From: an uncultured Deferribacteraceae bacterium
GTDB lineage: Bacteria; Chrysiogenota; Deferribacteres; Deferribacterales; Mucispirillaceae
Reading direction: 5' to 3'
Assembly: GCA_947039395.1 (NCBI GenBank)
Contig: CAMQYS010000019.1
Span: 1 to 38,078 of the forward strand
Length of the DNA stretch: 38,078 nt
Of the stretch, positions 16,484 through 25,153 are shown piece by piece. The notes under the pieces were generated by a model, which had not been told where the DNA came from, searched no databases, and worked only from the letters and a program-made list of their open reading frames with translations. Within the stretch, counting starts at the first letter, position 1. Every line of letters starts with the position of its first letter. The position numbers were made by a program, and so were the translations under genes.

Positions 16484-17536
16484 ATGAATATCTTAATAAA
16501 AACATTGACTGCTGTATTGTTAACAGTATTAACATCTGTCACTACTGTACACGCCCAAGCTAATGTAAAAAAAACAGTAGTAACGGTAATAAAACCATAT
16601 AAAGGGTTTACAGAACCTATGGTAGAGTTAACAGGATCAGCATTCTTTTCGATATCATCTGGGGTAGCTGCTGAAAGTGCTGGGAAAGTTAAGCAGATAT
16701 TTGTAAACGAAGGAGATAGTGTTAAAGCAAACGCTCAACTTGTTCAACTTGATGATGAGATAATATCTTATTCGGTAGAGATAGCTAAAGCGACAACGAA
16801 TATGGCAAAAAGTAATCTTGATCAAGCATTTAAAGATTACGATAGAAATAAAAACTTATATAATAAAAAAGCTGTAGCATTATCAGTATTTGAAGATTAT
16901 GAAACAAAATATGCTAATGCTCAAAATGAGTATCAATCATCGCTTGCTAGCTTAAGTAAACTTGAAACCGAGAAAAATAAAATGCTTGTTAAGTCTCCTA
17001 TAGCTGGCTTTGTAACAAGTAAAGATGTTGAAATTGGTGAGTGGGTTACAGTTGGTGGACTTGTTGCAACAGTTGCATCTAATAGTTATGAAGCAAGAAT
17101 ATCTCTACCTGAAAAGGTACTACCTTATATTAAAGTAGGAAGTAAAGTAACTCTAATATCTAATAATAAAGAGTATAACGGTAAAGTATTATCTATAAAT
17201 AAAAAAGGTAATTTAGCGACAAGAACCTTTGAATCAAGAATATCTTTAGGTAATAACACATCACTTAGAGAGGGGGTTATTATAACTGCACGTATACCAT
17301 CTGGAAAACCTATGGCTGCTCTATTTGTTAAACGTGATGCGGTATTAACGGTGAACTTCTCTAAAGGAGTATATGTAGAGTTAGGTGGAGTAGCAAGATT
17401 TGTACCCGTTACAGTTATCGGTTATAAAGGTAAAGATGTTGGAGTAACAGGCGATATAACGGTTGATGATAATATAATCTTAAATGGAAATAATAGAATA
17501 CGTAACGGTTCAAATGTTACGATAAGCGGTAAATAA
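16484..17536 (+). CDS. RND efflux periplasmic adaptor (membrane fusion protein)
   Basis: 350 residues from the ATG at 16484, chosen because AAAGGGAG precedes it and a clean signal peptide follows (MNILIKTLTAVLLTVLTSVT, cleavage likely after VHA). The order of parts is standard: a lipoyl-like half (GKVKQIFVNEGDSVKANAQL), an alpha-helical hairpin (about residues 85-150), the second lipoyl half (KSPIAGFVTSKDVEIGEWV) and a beta-barrel domain. Such proteins bridge an inner-membrane RND pump and an outer-membrane channel. There is no lipobox Cys, so the protein is probably soluble in the periplasm. The pump gene follows after 2 bp. A longer in-frame start at 16412 was rejected because it adds residues before the signal peptide and has no ribosome site. 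Confidence 0.9.
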   Translation: MNILIKTLTAVLLTVLTSVTTVHAQANVKKTVVTVIKPYKGFTEPMVELTGSAFFSISSGVAAESAGKVKQIFVNEGDSVKANAQLVQLDDEIISYSVEIAKATTNMAKSNLDQAFKDYDRNKNLYNKKAVALSVFEDYETKYANAQNEYQSSLASLSKLETEKNKMLVKSPIAGFVTSKDVEIGEWVTVGGLVATVASNSYEARISLPEKVLPYIKVGSKVTLISNNKEYNGKVLSINKKGNLATRTFESRISLGNNTSLREGVIITARIPSGKPMAALFVKRDAVLTVNFSKGVYVELGGVARFVPVTVIGYKGKDVGVTGDITVDDNIILNGNNRIRNGSNVTISGK

Positions 17537-17538
17537 TA

Positions 17539-20500
17539 ATGATTAAATTTGCTTTAGAAAATCCGATAAAAGTTTTTGTTGGAGTATTATTTATTGTTAT
17601 ATTCGGTATAACAACATTAAAGAGTATGCCGTATAGATTAATCCCTCCTATTGAATATCCTCAAGTATCGGTAACTACAAGATGGAGTGGCGCAACTCCA
17701 TACGATATGGAAAGAGAGATCGTTGATCCTCAAGAAAGAAAACTTAGAACAATCCCAGGTCTTGTAGATATTGAATCAATAGCGTCAAACGGTTTTGCAA
17801 GAGTAAATATGCTATTTGATATCGAAGAAGATATTGATGATGCTATGTTACAGGTTTTAAATAAGTTAAACGAAGTAAGAAGCTATCCTGAAGATGTAGA
17901 TAACCCTACAATTAAAGCAGCTAACTCCGATGATTCTCCTAGTATAATGATGATGATCTTACCTACTGATAACTATACAAATATAGATGATTTTGGATCA
18001 TATGTTACAGAGATTATACGTCCGTATTTTGATAGAATTGATGGCGTATCTGATATCTCTATATCAGGTGGATTAAATAAAGAGATCCACATAAAATTAG
18101 ATCCACATATATTAGCACTATATAAAATAACAGTTGGTGATGTTGCTAGAATATTAACTGATGAAAATATTACAATCTCTGCTGGAACGGTTGATCTTGG
18201 TGAAAGAGAATTTAGAGTATTAACAGAAGGAGAAATTCAAGTACCTGCAGATCTTCAAGAGATTGTTATTATCTCTGATGGTAACTCAAGAGTTAAATTT
18301 GGAGATATAGCCGATATCAGTTTCGGATATTCAAAAAGAACTTTCACAAGTAATTATAATGGTATGAATGGAATATATCTAGGTATAATTGCTGAAGCAA
18401 ATACTGATGTTCTTCAATTAACAAAAAAAGTTAGAAACACAGTAGCATTGTTAAATGATGGAATATTAAAAGATCAAAATTTAAGAGTGCAGTGGCTATC
18501 AGATCAAGAAGATTATATTCTTGATGCACTTACACTTGTTCAATCAAATATATTAGTTGGATCAGTACTTGCAGTATTAGTGCTTCTAGTATTTTTAAGA
18601 AGTGTTAGATCAACTTTAGTGATAGCTGTTACTATCCCAATATCCATAATCGGAACATTTTTTATATTAGGTTTATTTGGAAGAAGTTTAAATGTGACAT
18701 CTCTTGCAGGGATAGCTTTCTGTGTTGGAATGCTGATAGATAACTCTATTGTAGTATTAGAGAATATTGATAGACACTTAAAGATGAATAAAACTCCATT
18801 TCAAGCAGCATACGATGGTACTAAAGAGGTTTGGGGAGCGGTTTTAATATCTACTCTTACAACTATTGCAGTCTTCTTACCAGTTGTATTCATTAAAGAA
18901 GAAGCTGGACAATTATTTTCTGATATAGCTTTATCTGTATCAGCTGCTGTTGGATTAAGTTTAATTGTTTCTGTACTAGTAATACCTGTTGCTACAAAAC
19001 TTATATATAGCACAGGTAAAGTTAAAGGTAAGAAAAAGCTAACTGGTAACCTTGCAAAAATAGATACATTAATAACAAAAATAGGCACAGTCTCTGTTAA
19101 TATATTAATGAGAGTTTCTACTAAAGTTAATAAATCAACTAAAAACAAATTGCTAGCAATTGCAAGCGTTACAGCGTTCGCACTTATATCAACCTACCTA
19201 CTTATTCCTAAAATGGATTATCTACCTAAAGGAAATAAAAATCTTGTTCAAGCTTTCTTAACTATTCCACCAGGATTATCTATAGCTGGAAGAACAGAGA
19301 TTAGTGATGCTTTATTTAAATATGTTGAACCCTATATCGGTGTAGAGAAAGATGGATATCCAGCGATAGAAAACTTCTCATTTGCAAGTGGTACATGGGG
19401 TATTAGTTTATATGTAACAGCCGAGGATAAAAATAGAGCTGGTGAACTTGTTCCACTAATCGCAAAAGGTATAGCTAAAATTCCTGGTATATTCGGAGCA
19501 AGCAACCAATCAGAACTTTTTAAAATAGGACGAGGTTCTGGAAGCCAACTACTACTTTTTATATCTGGTGCTATGGAGTACGATGAGCTTGCATCAAAAG
19601 TTCTACTAATACAAAATAGAATACTTGAAACAATCCCCGGAGCACAGGTAAGATCTAATCCCAACGCTAACCCTGTATGGCCAGAGATATACTTCTATCC
19701 AAATAGAGAAGCATTAAAAGCAGCAGGTATATCTACAAACGAGATGGGTATGGTACTTGACTCATTTCTTGATGGAAAAAAAGTTGCAGAAATAACCGAT
19801 GCTGAACTTGGAACAATTGATATTGTTTTACAAGGAACATCTTCATTATATAATAATCCTAATGAGATTAACTCTATACTTGTAAACTCTCCATACGGGC
19901 CCCCTGTTCCTATATCTAGTTTAGCAACTGTTGTCGAAACTTTAGGTGTTGAACGTATAAGAAGATATAACTCTCAAAGATCATTTTCACTCTCAATTAC
20001 AACTACTGAAAAAATGGTGTTAGAAGAGCTACTCAACAGAACAATGGACGAAGTAATAGAGCCTCTTCGCAGTAACGGACTTATTGATGGAATAGAAGTT
20101 ACAACTAGTGGTGCTGCAGATAAATTAAAACAATCTCAAACAGCATTGCTTAGCAATATGTTTTTAGCAGTTATGATAACATATCTATTGATGGCTGCGT
20201 TATTTAATAATTTCCTATATCCGCTAATTATATTAATCACATTGCCACTTGCTGCAACAGGAGGGTTTCTAGGGCTTGGAGCAACTAATCTATTCTTAAC
20301 ATCACAACCTCTTGATATATTAACTCTACTAGGATTTATTATGCTGATAGGTATTGTTGTAAATAATGCTGTTCTTATCGTGCATCAATCAATAGCTAAT
20401 GTTCAATACGGTATGAGTAGTAAAGAAGCTATTACTGATTCTGTAAAAACAAGACTTCGTCCTATCGGAATGAGTACATTATCATCACTTTTTGGAATGC

Positions 20501-20658
20501 TACCACTAGTTATAGCGCCAGGTGCTGGAAGTGAACTATATCGTGGACTTGGATCGGTTATCGTTGGTGGATTAGCATTTTCTACTGTTTTTACTGTTTT
20601 TATCATACCAGCACTACTATCTTTTGTATTAAAAGATAATGTTAAGGTAGAAAAGTAA
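17539..20658 (+). CDS. RND efflux pump, inner-membrane permease (AcrB/HAE1-like)
   Basis: 1039 residues, full length for the family, with the duplicated layout of one membrane helix, a large periplasmic loop and six helices, twice. The start FALENPIKVFVGVLFIVIFG is TM1. The proton-relay helix reads GMLIDNSIVVLENIDR; Asp401 matches the first of AcrB's two key aspartates and Asn402 replaces the second, a variation common in HAE1 relatives. The second-half counterpart is IGIVVNNAVLIVHQ. These pumps expel drugs, dyes or other amphiphiles using the proton gradient. No outer-membrane channel gene (TolC/OprM-type) is in the locus, so the channel must be encoded elsewhere. Expression is likely driven from the promoter at 16287 with the upstream repeat tract. 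Confidence 0.93.
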   Translation: MIKFALENPIKVFVGVLFIVIFGITTLKSMPYRLIPPIEYPQVSVTTRWSGATPYDMEREIVDPQERKLRTIPGLVDIESIASNGFARVNMLFDIEEDIDDAMLQVLNKLNEVRSYPEDVDNPTIKAANSDDSPSIMMMILPTDNYTNIDDFGSYVTEIIRPYFDRIDGVSDISISGGLNKEIHIKLDPHILALYKITVGDVARILTDENITISAGTVDLGEREFRVLTEGEIQVPADLQEIVIISDGNSRVKFGDIADISFGYSKRTFTSNYNGMNGIYLGIIAEANTDVLQLTKKVRNTVALLNDGILKDQNLRVQWLSDQEDYILDALTLVQSNILVGSVLAVLVLLVFLRSVRSTLVIAVTIPISIIGTFFILGLFGRSLNVTSLAGIAFCVGMLIDNSIVVLENIDRHLKMNKTPFQAAYDGTKEVWGAVLISTLTTIAVFLPVVFIKEEAGQLFSDIALSVSAAVGLSLIVSVLVIPVATKLIYSTGKVKGKKKLTGNLAKIDTLITKIGTVSVNILMRVSTKVNKSTKNKLLAIASVTAFALISTYLLIPKMDYLPKGNKNLVQAFLTIPPGLSIAGRTEISDALFKYVEPYIGVEKDGYPAIENFSFASGTWGISLYVTAEDKNRAGELVPLIAKGIAKIPGIFGASNQSELFKIGRGSGSQLLLFISGAMEYDELASKVLLIQNRILETIPGAQVRSNPNANPVWPEIYFYPNREALKAAGISTNEMGMVLDSFLDGKKVAEITDAELGTIDIVLQGTSSLYNNPNEINSILVNSPYGPPVPISSLATVVETLGVERIRRYNSQRSFSLSITTTEKMVLEELLNRTMDEVIEPLRSNGLIDGIEVTTSGAADKLKQSQTALLSNMFLAVMITYLLMAALFNNFLYPLIILITLPLAATGGFLGLGATNLFLTSQPLDILTLLGFIMLIGIVVNNAVLIVHQSIANVQYGMSSKEAITDSVKTRLRPIGMSTLSSLFGMLPLVIAPGAGSELYRGLGSVIVGGLAFSTVFTVFIIPALLSFVLKDNVKVEK

Positions 20659-20758
20659 TTATATAATATAACTGGATACAACTTTTATATATTTAATTGC
20701 TAAAATCAGTCATTAGTGATATCATTTTATATAATAATAAATAAATTTGTAGGAGTTT

Positions 20759-22654
20759 ATGGACAACAACCGCTTTGATAGCAATAACACAAAAAGTATA
20801 GCTGAACAGCTGATAGCATTACCATTATTTCAAGACCTTGATATTGATATCGAGATTATGAATGATATAGTTATCTCTTCTAAGGAACTACATCTTCTTA
20901 AAAACGAACTTATATTTCGTATAGGAGAAAGATATCATAAAGGGATATATTTCATACTTGATGGAGAGGTAACTTTAGTCAAAAAAGATATGAGTACTGT
21001 TTCGCACATTCATAAGCATGACTCGATAGGCTTAACAGCATTCTTCGGTAAAAACATGTATAAAAATAGTGCTACAGCATTTTCAGATTGTTATATTGTC
21101 TTTCTACCAGAAGTCGCTATCTATCGATTGATGGACAAATATAAAAAATTTAAAAAACGATTAATCAAACATATTAAACTAAGACTTGAACAGTTTGGAA
21201 ATATCCATACAAATTATCTATTTCATACAAATACTAAACAAATTCACGAATATATGAAATCACCATTAATAACTGTTAATGCTTCAGCATCTGTAGTAGA
21301 TACAATCGAGCTTTTTAATAGGTTAAGTATACAAATGCTAGTCGTTACTGGTAGAAAAAATTCTATTCAAGGTATTGTTACTAAAGATATTCTTCTTGCA
21401 AAACTTATTTCTATGAATGCAAATAGCAAACATAGAGTTAAACAAGTGATGGATAAAACTCCACTATACCTTCCTAAGGAACTGCCAACCGATACCGCAT
21501 TAAGTGAGCTTGGAAGCAATCATAAAAAATATGCTATCGTCACTAGCAACGATTTACCTGTTGGAATATTATCTAAAGATAGCCTTTTAAAAGCTGCTAG
21601 TGAAAATGTTAATATCTATCTTGCAAATATACAAAACTTAAACTCTATTGAAGAGTTGAACTTATATCTTACTAAATTAATCTCATCTGCACAGTACATA
21701 TTAAGTTCAGCGAGAATCTCTAGAGAAGAGGTAGAATCATTATCATATTCACATATAGCTATTATTCGTAAAGTTTTTGATATTACAAGTACCTTTTTCT
21801 CTAAAGATAACAACTTTACATTATCTGATTACGACTACTCATATATACTTCTAGGGCCACTTGCTAGAAAAGAATCTGATCTATCACCATTCATAGGTAC
21901 AGCTATTATATTAGATGATAATATCTCCGATGATGAACTTAATCAGTTTAAAGAGTACTCTAAAATATATTTAAAAAAATTAATGTTAACTGGCTATAAA
22001 TTGAACTGTCAAACAGCAGATAGATATATGAACTCAGAGTTTATAAAACGTAAATCAGAGTGGATTAAAGATATTGATGACTGGATAGAAAACCCTAACA
22101 ACCCATCAAGCATACCATTTTTTGCTTTAGCAGATATGTCTCTTCTTGATGGTGATAGAGATATGGCATATGAGCTATATCATTATTTGCATAATAAATT
22201 GAGAGATAATCCATCTCTTTTAGGTAAGATACTTAACTCTGTTACAATTAAACTTCCTATATCTTTTTTTAGTAAATTTATTTTAAGCGATATTGAAGAA
22301 TATAAAAACAAAATAAATTTATATGATAACGGTATCTACTACTTATCAATTATCAATAATCTTCTTAAAATATATACAGGTATAAACGATACCACAACAG
22401 TTGCAAAATTAAGATCTTTAGCTAGGTATGATTTTATACCAAAAGACTTAATTAAGGCAACAATGGAATCATATGATGTAATATTTGCAACTCTTCTTAA
22501 TGAACAAATTAACCAATCTATAGATAATCAACCTATTACAACTTTTATAGAACCTGGTTCTTTATCACTTGTTTATCAAGAGAAACTATTACGTGCTTTT
22601 CAGTTTTTAGCAGACTACATAAATCATGCAAAAAAAATGATTGAAGATTTATAA
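20759..22654 (+). CDS. cNMP-binding/CBS/DUF294 protein with degenerate nucleotidyltransferase
   Basis: 631 residues; ATG preceded by AGGAG. Parts in order: a cyclic-nucleotide-binding-like domain (about 20-140), two CBS motifs (about 160-280), a DUF294 nucleotidyltransferase-like region (about 300-450) and the DUF294 C-terminal helical domain (about 490-625). Family members normally carry G-S-x-x-R-x-E followed by D-x-D, as in GlnD. Here the segment reads LLGPLARKESDLSPFIGTAI: the G-S serine is Pro and both catalytic aspartates are absent. The transferase is therefore probably inactive and the protein may act as a sensor or scaffold. The usual DNA polymerase III epsilon-like exonuclease partner is not present; the NYN-LOTUS gene follows after 28 bp and may be its operon partner. 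Confidence 0.85.
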   Translation: MDNNRFDSNNTKSIAEQLIALPLFQDLDIDIEIMNDIVISSKELHLLKNELIFRIGERYHKGIYFILDGEVTLVKKDMSTVSHIHKHDSIGLTAFFGKNMYKNSATAFSDCYIVFLPEVAIYRLMDKYKKFKKRLIKHIKLRLEQFGNIHTNYLFHTNTKQIHEYMKSPLITVNASASVVDTIELFNRLSIQMLVVTGRKNSIQGIVTKDILLAKLISMNANSKHRVKQVMDKTPLYLPKELPTDTALSELGSNHKKYAIVTSNDLPVGILSKDSLLKAASENVNIYLANIQNLNSIEELNLYLTKLISSAQYILSSARISREEVESLSYSHIAIIRKVFDITSTFFSKDNNFTLSDYDYSYILLGPLARKESDLSPFIGTAIILDDNISDDELNQFKEYSKIYLKKLMLTGYKLNCQTADRYMNSEFIKRKSEWIKDIDDWIENPNNPSSIPFFALADMSLLDGDRDMAYELYHYLHNKLRDNPSLLGKILNSVTIKLPISFFSKFILSDIEEYKNKINLYDNGIYYLSIINNLLKIYTGINDTTTVAKLRSLARYDFIPKDLIKATMESYDVIFATLLNEQINQSIDNQPITTFIEPGSLSLVYQEKLLRAFQFLADYINHAKKMIEDL

Positions 22655-22682
22655 AATAATTTATTTACAGTAAAGGATCGTT

Positions 22683-23432
22683 ATGGATAAAAGTAATCAA
22701 CAAAAATTAGTAGTATTAATAGATGCCGATAACGCATCACCAAGTATAATATCAGATTTAACAGCAGAGATAGTAAAATACGGTGTCATCAATGTGTTTA
22801 GAATATATGGTGACTGGACAAAACCTAATCTTAGAGGATGGAAAGAAGTTCTTCTTGATTATGCTATCAAACCTATTCAACAATTTAGCAATACAAGCGG
22901 TAAAAACTCTACCGACAATGCGTTAATAATTGATGCGATGGATCTACTATATACAGGCAAATTTGAAGGATTTTGTATCGTTTCATCTGATTCTGATTTC
23001 ACAAGATTAGCATCAAGAATTAGAGAAGAAGGATTAAAAGTTTACGGTTTTGGAGAGAATAAAACTCCTAAAGCGTTTATATCAGCGTGCGATAAATTTA
23101 TATTCACAGAGATATTAAAAGCAGATAAAGCAGAATCTAATCAGATGAAAAAACCTGATAAAAAAGCATTAATAGGCAATAAGAAATTAATCACATTATT
23201 GAAGATAGCTGTTGAAGCATCAGCTGATGATACTGGTTGGGCTTATCTTGCAGATGTTGGACAGTATATAACTAATCGTGAAAAAGAGTTTGATCCACGA
23301 AACTACGGTTATCATAAGTTGACAGAGCTAATCAGAAACGTTGATGTATTTGAGATAGATGAAAGACGTGATGATAAAGTTAAACATATCAAACTTATTT
23401 TTGTAAAAGATAAAGAACGTGAGATCGGTTAA
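22683..23432 (+). CDS. NYN-domain (PIN-like) RNase candidate with LOTUS/OST-HTH domain
   Basis: 249 residues; ATG preceded by AAAGGATC. The NYN domain covers about residues 8-145: VVLIDADNASP (Asp14, Asp16), STDNALIIDAMDLL and VSSDSDFTRLA supply the acidic metal-binding residues of the family. The C-terminal part (about 168-245, KLITLLKIAVEASADDTGWA...) resembles an OST-HTH/LOTUS domain, which binds RNA. NYN proteins are putative ribonucleases in bacteria and the combination with LOTUS suggests RNA-directed cleavage, but no substrate is known here. It follows the DUF294 protein by 28 bp and is likely in the same transcript. Confidence 0.87.
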   Translation: MDKSNQQKLVVLIDADNASPSIISDLTAEIVKYGVINVFRIYGDWTKPNLRGWKEVLLDYAIKPIQQFSNTSGKNSTDNALIIDAMDLLYTGKFEGFCIVSSDSDFTRLASRIREEGLKVYGFGENKTPKAFISACDKFIFTEILKADKAESNQMKKPDKKALIGNKKLITLLKIAVEASADDTGWAYLADVGQYITNREKEFDPRNYGYHKLTELIRNVDVFEIDERRDDKVKHIKLIFVKDKEREIG

Positions 23433-23445
23433 CTGTTAGACTACA

Positions 23446-23603
23446 TTGTGCATAATATTATGAGTATGCAATTAGTACTTGTCGAGCATCATTGTAAAAT
23501 ATGTAATACACGAGAGTTTAGCTCTTGTGCATAATATTGTGAGTATGCAATTAGTACTTGTCGAGCATCATTGTAAAATATGTAATACACAAGAGTTTAG
23601 CTC
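23446..23603. repeat. 79-bp tandem duplication
   Basis: Copy 1 is 23446-23524 and copy 2 is 23525-23603. They differ at only two positions (A/G at 23460/23539 and C/A at 23511/23590), so the duplication looks recent. It repeats the start of a tiny gene. Confidence 0.95.
23460..23534 (+). pseudogene. Truncated duplicate of tiny CxxC gene
   Basis: This frame starts at an ATG and gives MSMQLVLVEHHCKICNTREF followed by SSCA and a stop, 24 residues. It is the 5' part of the next gene, cut off where the 79-bp duplication begins again. It keeps the ATG that copy 2 has lost to GTG, so it may be the older start region of the gene. Confidence 0.55.
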
Positions 23604-23664
23604 TCTCATCACTTATCTTGAAAAAAATAATTTAAGCTATATACCACTACTTAATAATATTTAA
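23539..23664 (+). CDS. Tiny CxxC protein, unknown
   Basis: 41 residues from a GTG at 23539 (an ATG two codons later is also possible). The sequence has HHCKICNTQEF followed by SSLITYLEKNNLSYIPLLNN. The CxxC pair could bind zinc or act in redox chemistry, but the protein is too short to place in a family. Its stop codon lies inside the hairpin of the following terminator. The upstream 79 bp are duplicated, so the original start and ribosome site were disturbed. Whether it is expressed is uncertain; the clean terminator right after it argues that the region is transcribed. Confidence 0.45.
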   Translation: MSMQLVLVEHHCKICNTQEFSSLITYLEKNNLSYIPLLNNI

Positions 23665-23678
23665 GATAGTGGCTTTTT
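23644..23678 (+). terminator. Rho-independent terminator after NYN/CxxC genes
   Basis: CCACTA-CTTAA (23644-23654) pairs with TTAAG-TAGTGG (23661-23672, one bulged base) and is followed by CTTTTT. It would end the DUF294-NYN-CxxC transcript. Confidence 0.85.
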
Positions 23679-23759
23679 ACTATAATAAATATTAAAAAAC
23701 TTATATCTATATTTTCAATAAGTGTAATTATATAAAAATCATTTTACTATGTGAGGAAA

Positions 23760-24283
23760 TTGATAATACCTGATCTATTTCAAAAAAATTTAACAAAACA
23801 TTTAGTTGATGCGATTAAAAAACGCTTGATGAACTTTTTAAGACTGGTAAAACTTTTTACTATATTACAGCAACTATGATAGGTGAAGGATTTACTCCAT
23901 GCATATCTGCCTCTTGCGAAGAAGATTTTGAACAAATAGATTTTACGACTTATAATGATATTAGATTTTCACCATCTGATTCAATCTACTATGCGATAGG
24001 TTATGAAACACATTTCAAAGAAGTTACAAAACTTCTAAACACACGTCCAACTATTCATGATTTATCAATTGACGATTGGCAGATAGAATGGGATATGCGT
24101 ATGTCTGCTTTAGTTACCGCACTGATAGAACTTGATAACAACGGCGTATTTAGTAAAACTCAACCACGTCAAAATATATTAGTAACTGCTGAATGTCTGC
24201 CTCCTGATGATATTGATATTGAAAGAGCAAAATTACTAAACAGTCCTGACAATTTAATATTAAAAGAGTGGTTAAGAGATTAA
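23760..24283 (+). pseudogene. DUF4303-family gene with single-base frameshift
   Basis: A frame from about 23760 (TTG, or GTG at 23751) encodes LIIPDLFQKNLTKHLVDAIKK and then leaves frame. The next frame resumes at LDELFKTGKTFYYITATMIG and continues intact to 24283. Joined, the two read as one DUF4303-type protein of about 175 residues, and the join is exact if the A6 run at 23817-23822 had one more A. An intact shorter frame from ATG 23876 lacks the N-terminal helix and first strands. DUF4303 proteins have no known reaction; some occur beside toxin genes as likely immunity proteins. It may be a decayed gene, a phase-variable gene held in the off state, or a base-calling error. The start codon is also uncertain, with no well-spaced ribosome site. 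Confidence 0.7.
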
Positions 24284-24392
24284 CCTAATTGATATAATAA
24301 TATAGATCGCTAAAATCCATTACGATAAACATTTAGTATAGATGTTACAAAACCACTATTTTATTTATTTCTCCGATTTAGAGGCAATGTAA

Positions 24393-24998
24393 TTACTCTT
24401 CACTTCCACTATTTAACGCTATAGCGATCTCTAACTGTAATTTTTGAATCTCTTCAATCGGCACAATTTTATGTCTAATACTGTTCACTTTTTTGATCTC
24501 TTTACTCCATAAAAATGGAATGTATAAAAGCCCTTCATTCGACTTGATATTTTTGATCTCTGTTTGCCAATTATCAAAACGACATAGTTCGTAAAACTCA
24601 TCAATTCTTTCTCCACCTGCTACAAATAAGAAAATAAAATCGCTATATTTTATATCTAACTCTTCCCACTCTAACGTATCTGGAGCAAAATAATGAACCA
24701 TGTTTTCTGCATTGATAGAGAAAAGTCCACCTGTGATATCTTCTCCAACAACGATCATGCCATACTGTTTTAAAAACTCATTCTTCTCTACAAAATCAAT
24801 ATCGCCACTACCAAATATCCTCACCCATTTATCACATATAATACCACCCGTCAAAGTAACAATTTCACCTAAAGAACTTTTATCATCTAACTGGTAAATA
24901 GATTTCGCTTTCTCTACTTTCTCACTATCAACGGGTAGCACAATAATCTCTGATTTTGACTTTCCTATCTCTTCATTTAACGCTTCTATCATAGTCAT
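24393..24998 (-). CDS. DUF2625-family protein
   Basis: 201 residues from the ATG at 24998, chosen because AGGGAG lies 9 bases upstream; a longer in-frame TTG start at 25025 would begin before that site. DUF2625 features seen are GEIVTLTGGIICDKWVRIFG near residues 45-65, IVVGEDITGGLFSIN, and YFAPDTLEWEELDIKYSDF followed by the YIPFLWSKE end motif. The family has no established function. The gene is convergent with the DUF4303 gene and stands alone between it and the rpoC terminator, in an accessory pocket next to the core operon. Confidence 0.8.
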   Translation of the reverse strand: MTMIEALNEEIGKSKSEIIVLPVDSEKVEKAKSIYQLDDKSSLGEIVTLTGGIICDKWVRIFGSGDIDFVEKNEFLKQYGMIVVGEDITGGLFSINAENMVHYFAPDTLEWEELDIKYSDFIFLFVAGGERIDEFYELCRFDNWQTEIKNIKSNEGLLYIPFLWSKEIKKVNSIRHKIVPIEEIQKLQLEIAIALNSGSEE

Positions 24999-25085
24999 AA
25001 AAATCATCTCCCTATCTGTAATCAAACTATTATATATAAAGTTTCAGATATATGCAATCTCACTATCTTACACCAATCAATCCAT

Positions 25086-25118
25086 AAAAAAAGAGAGAGG
25101 ATAATCTACCCTCTCTCT
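25086..25118 (-). terminator. Terminator of the rpoBC operon
   Basis: On the minus strand a 9-bp AGAGAGAGG/CCTCTCTCT stem (25118-25110 with 25100-25092) is followed by seven T residues, 36 bases after the rpoC stop. This is a strong intrinsic terminator. Confidence 0.92.
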
Positions 25119-25153
25119 ACTATATACAATACTTTATATAATTTTAAAATTAT

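Noticed and set aside
16412-16484. Longer N-terminus for the RND adaptor from ATT/TTG-like start at 16412
   Set aside because: It would place residues before a clear signal peptide and ignore the good ribosome site before 16484.
18801-20681. Minus-strand open frames opposite the RND pump gene
   Set aside because: They are antisense to a conserved pump sequence and have unlikely composition.
23479-23664. Longer frame of 61 codons starting at TTG 23479
   Set aside because: It only arises because the 79-bp duplication joins frames; the 41-residue frame starting at 23539 is the one repeated at the same start in copy 1.
23811-23830. Programmed -1 frameshift at the DUF4303 A run
   Set aside because: The bases read T-AAA-AAA-C in the upstream frame, so the first tRNA would re-pair with TAA after slipping; it is not a proper X-XXY-YYZ heptamer. 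A one-base indel is simpler.
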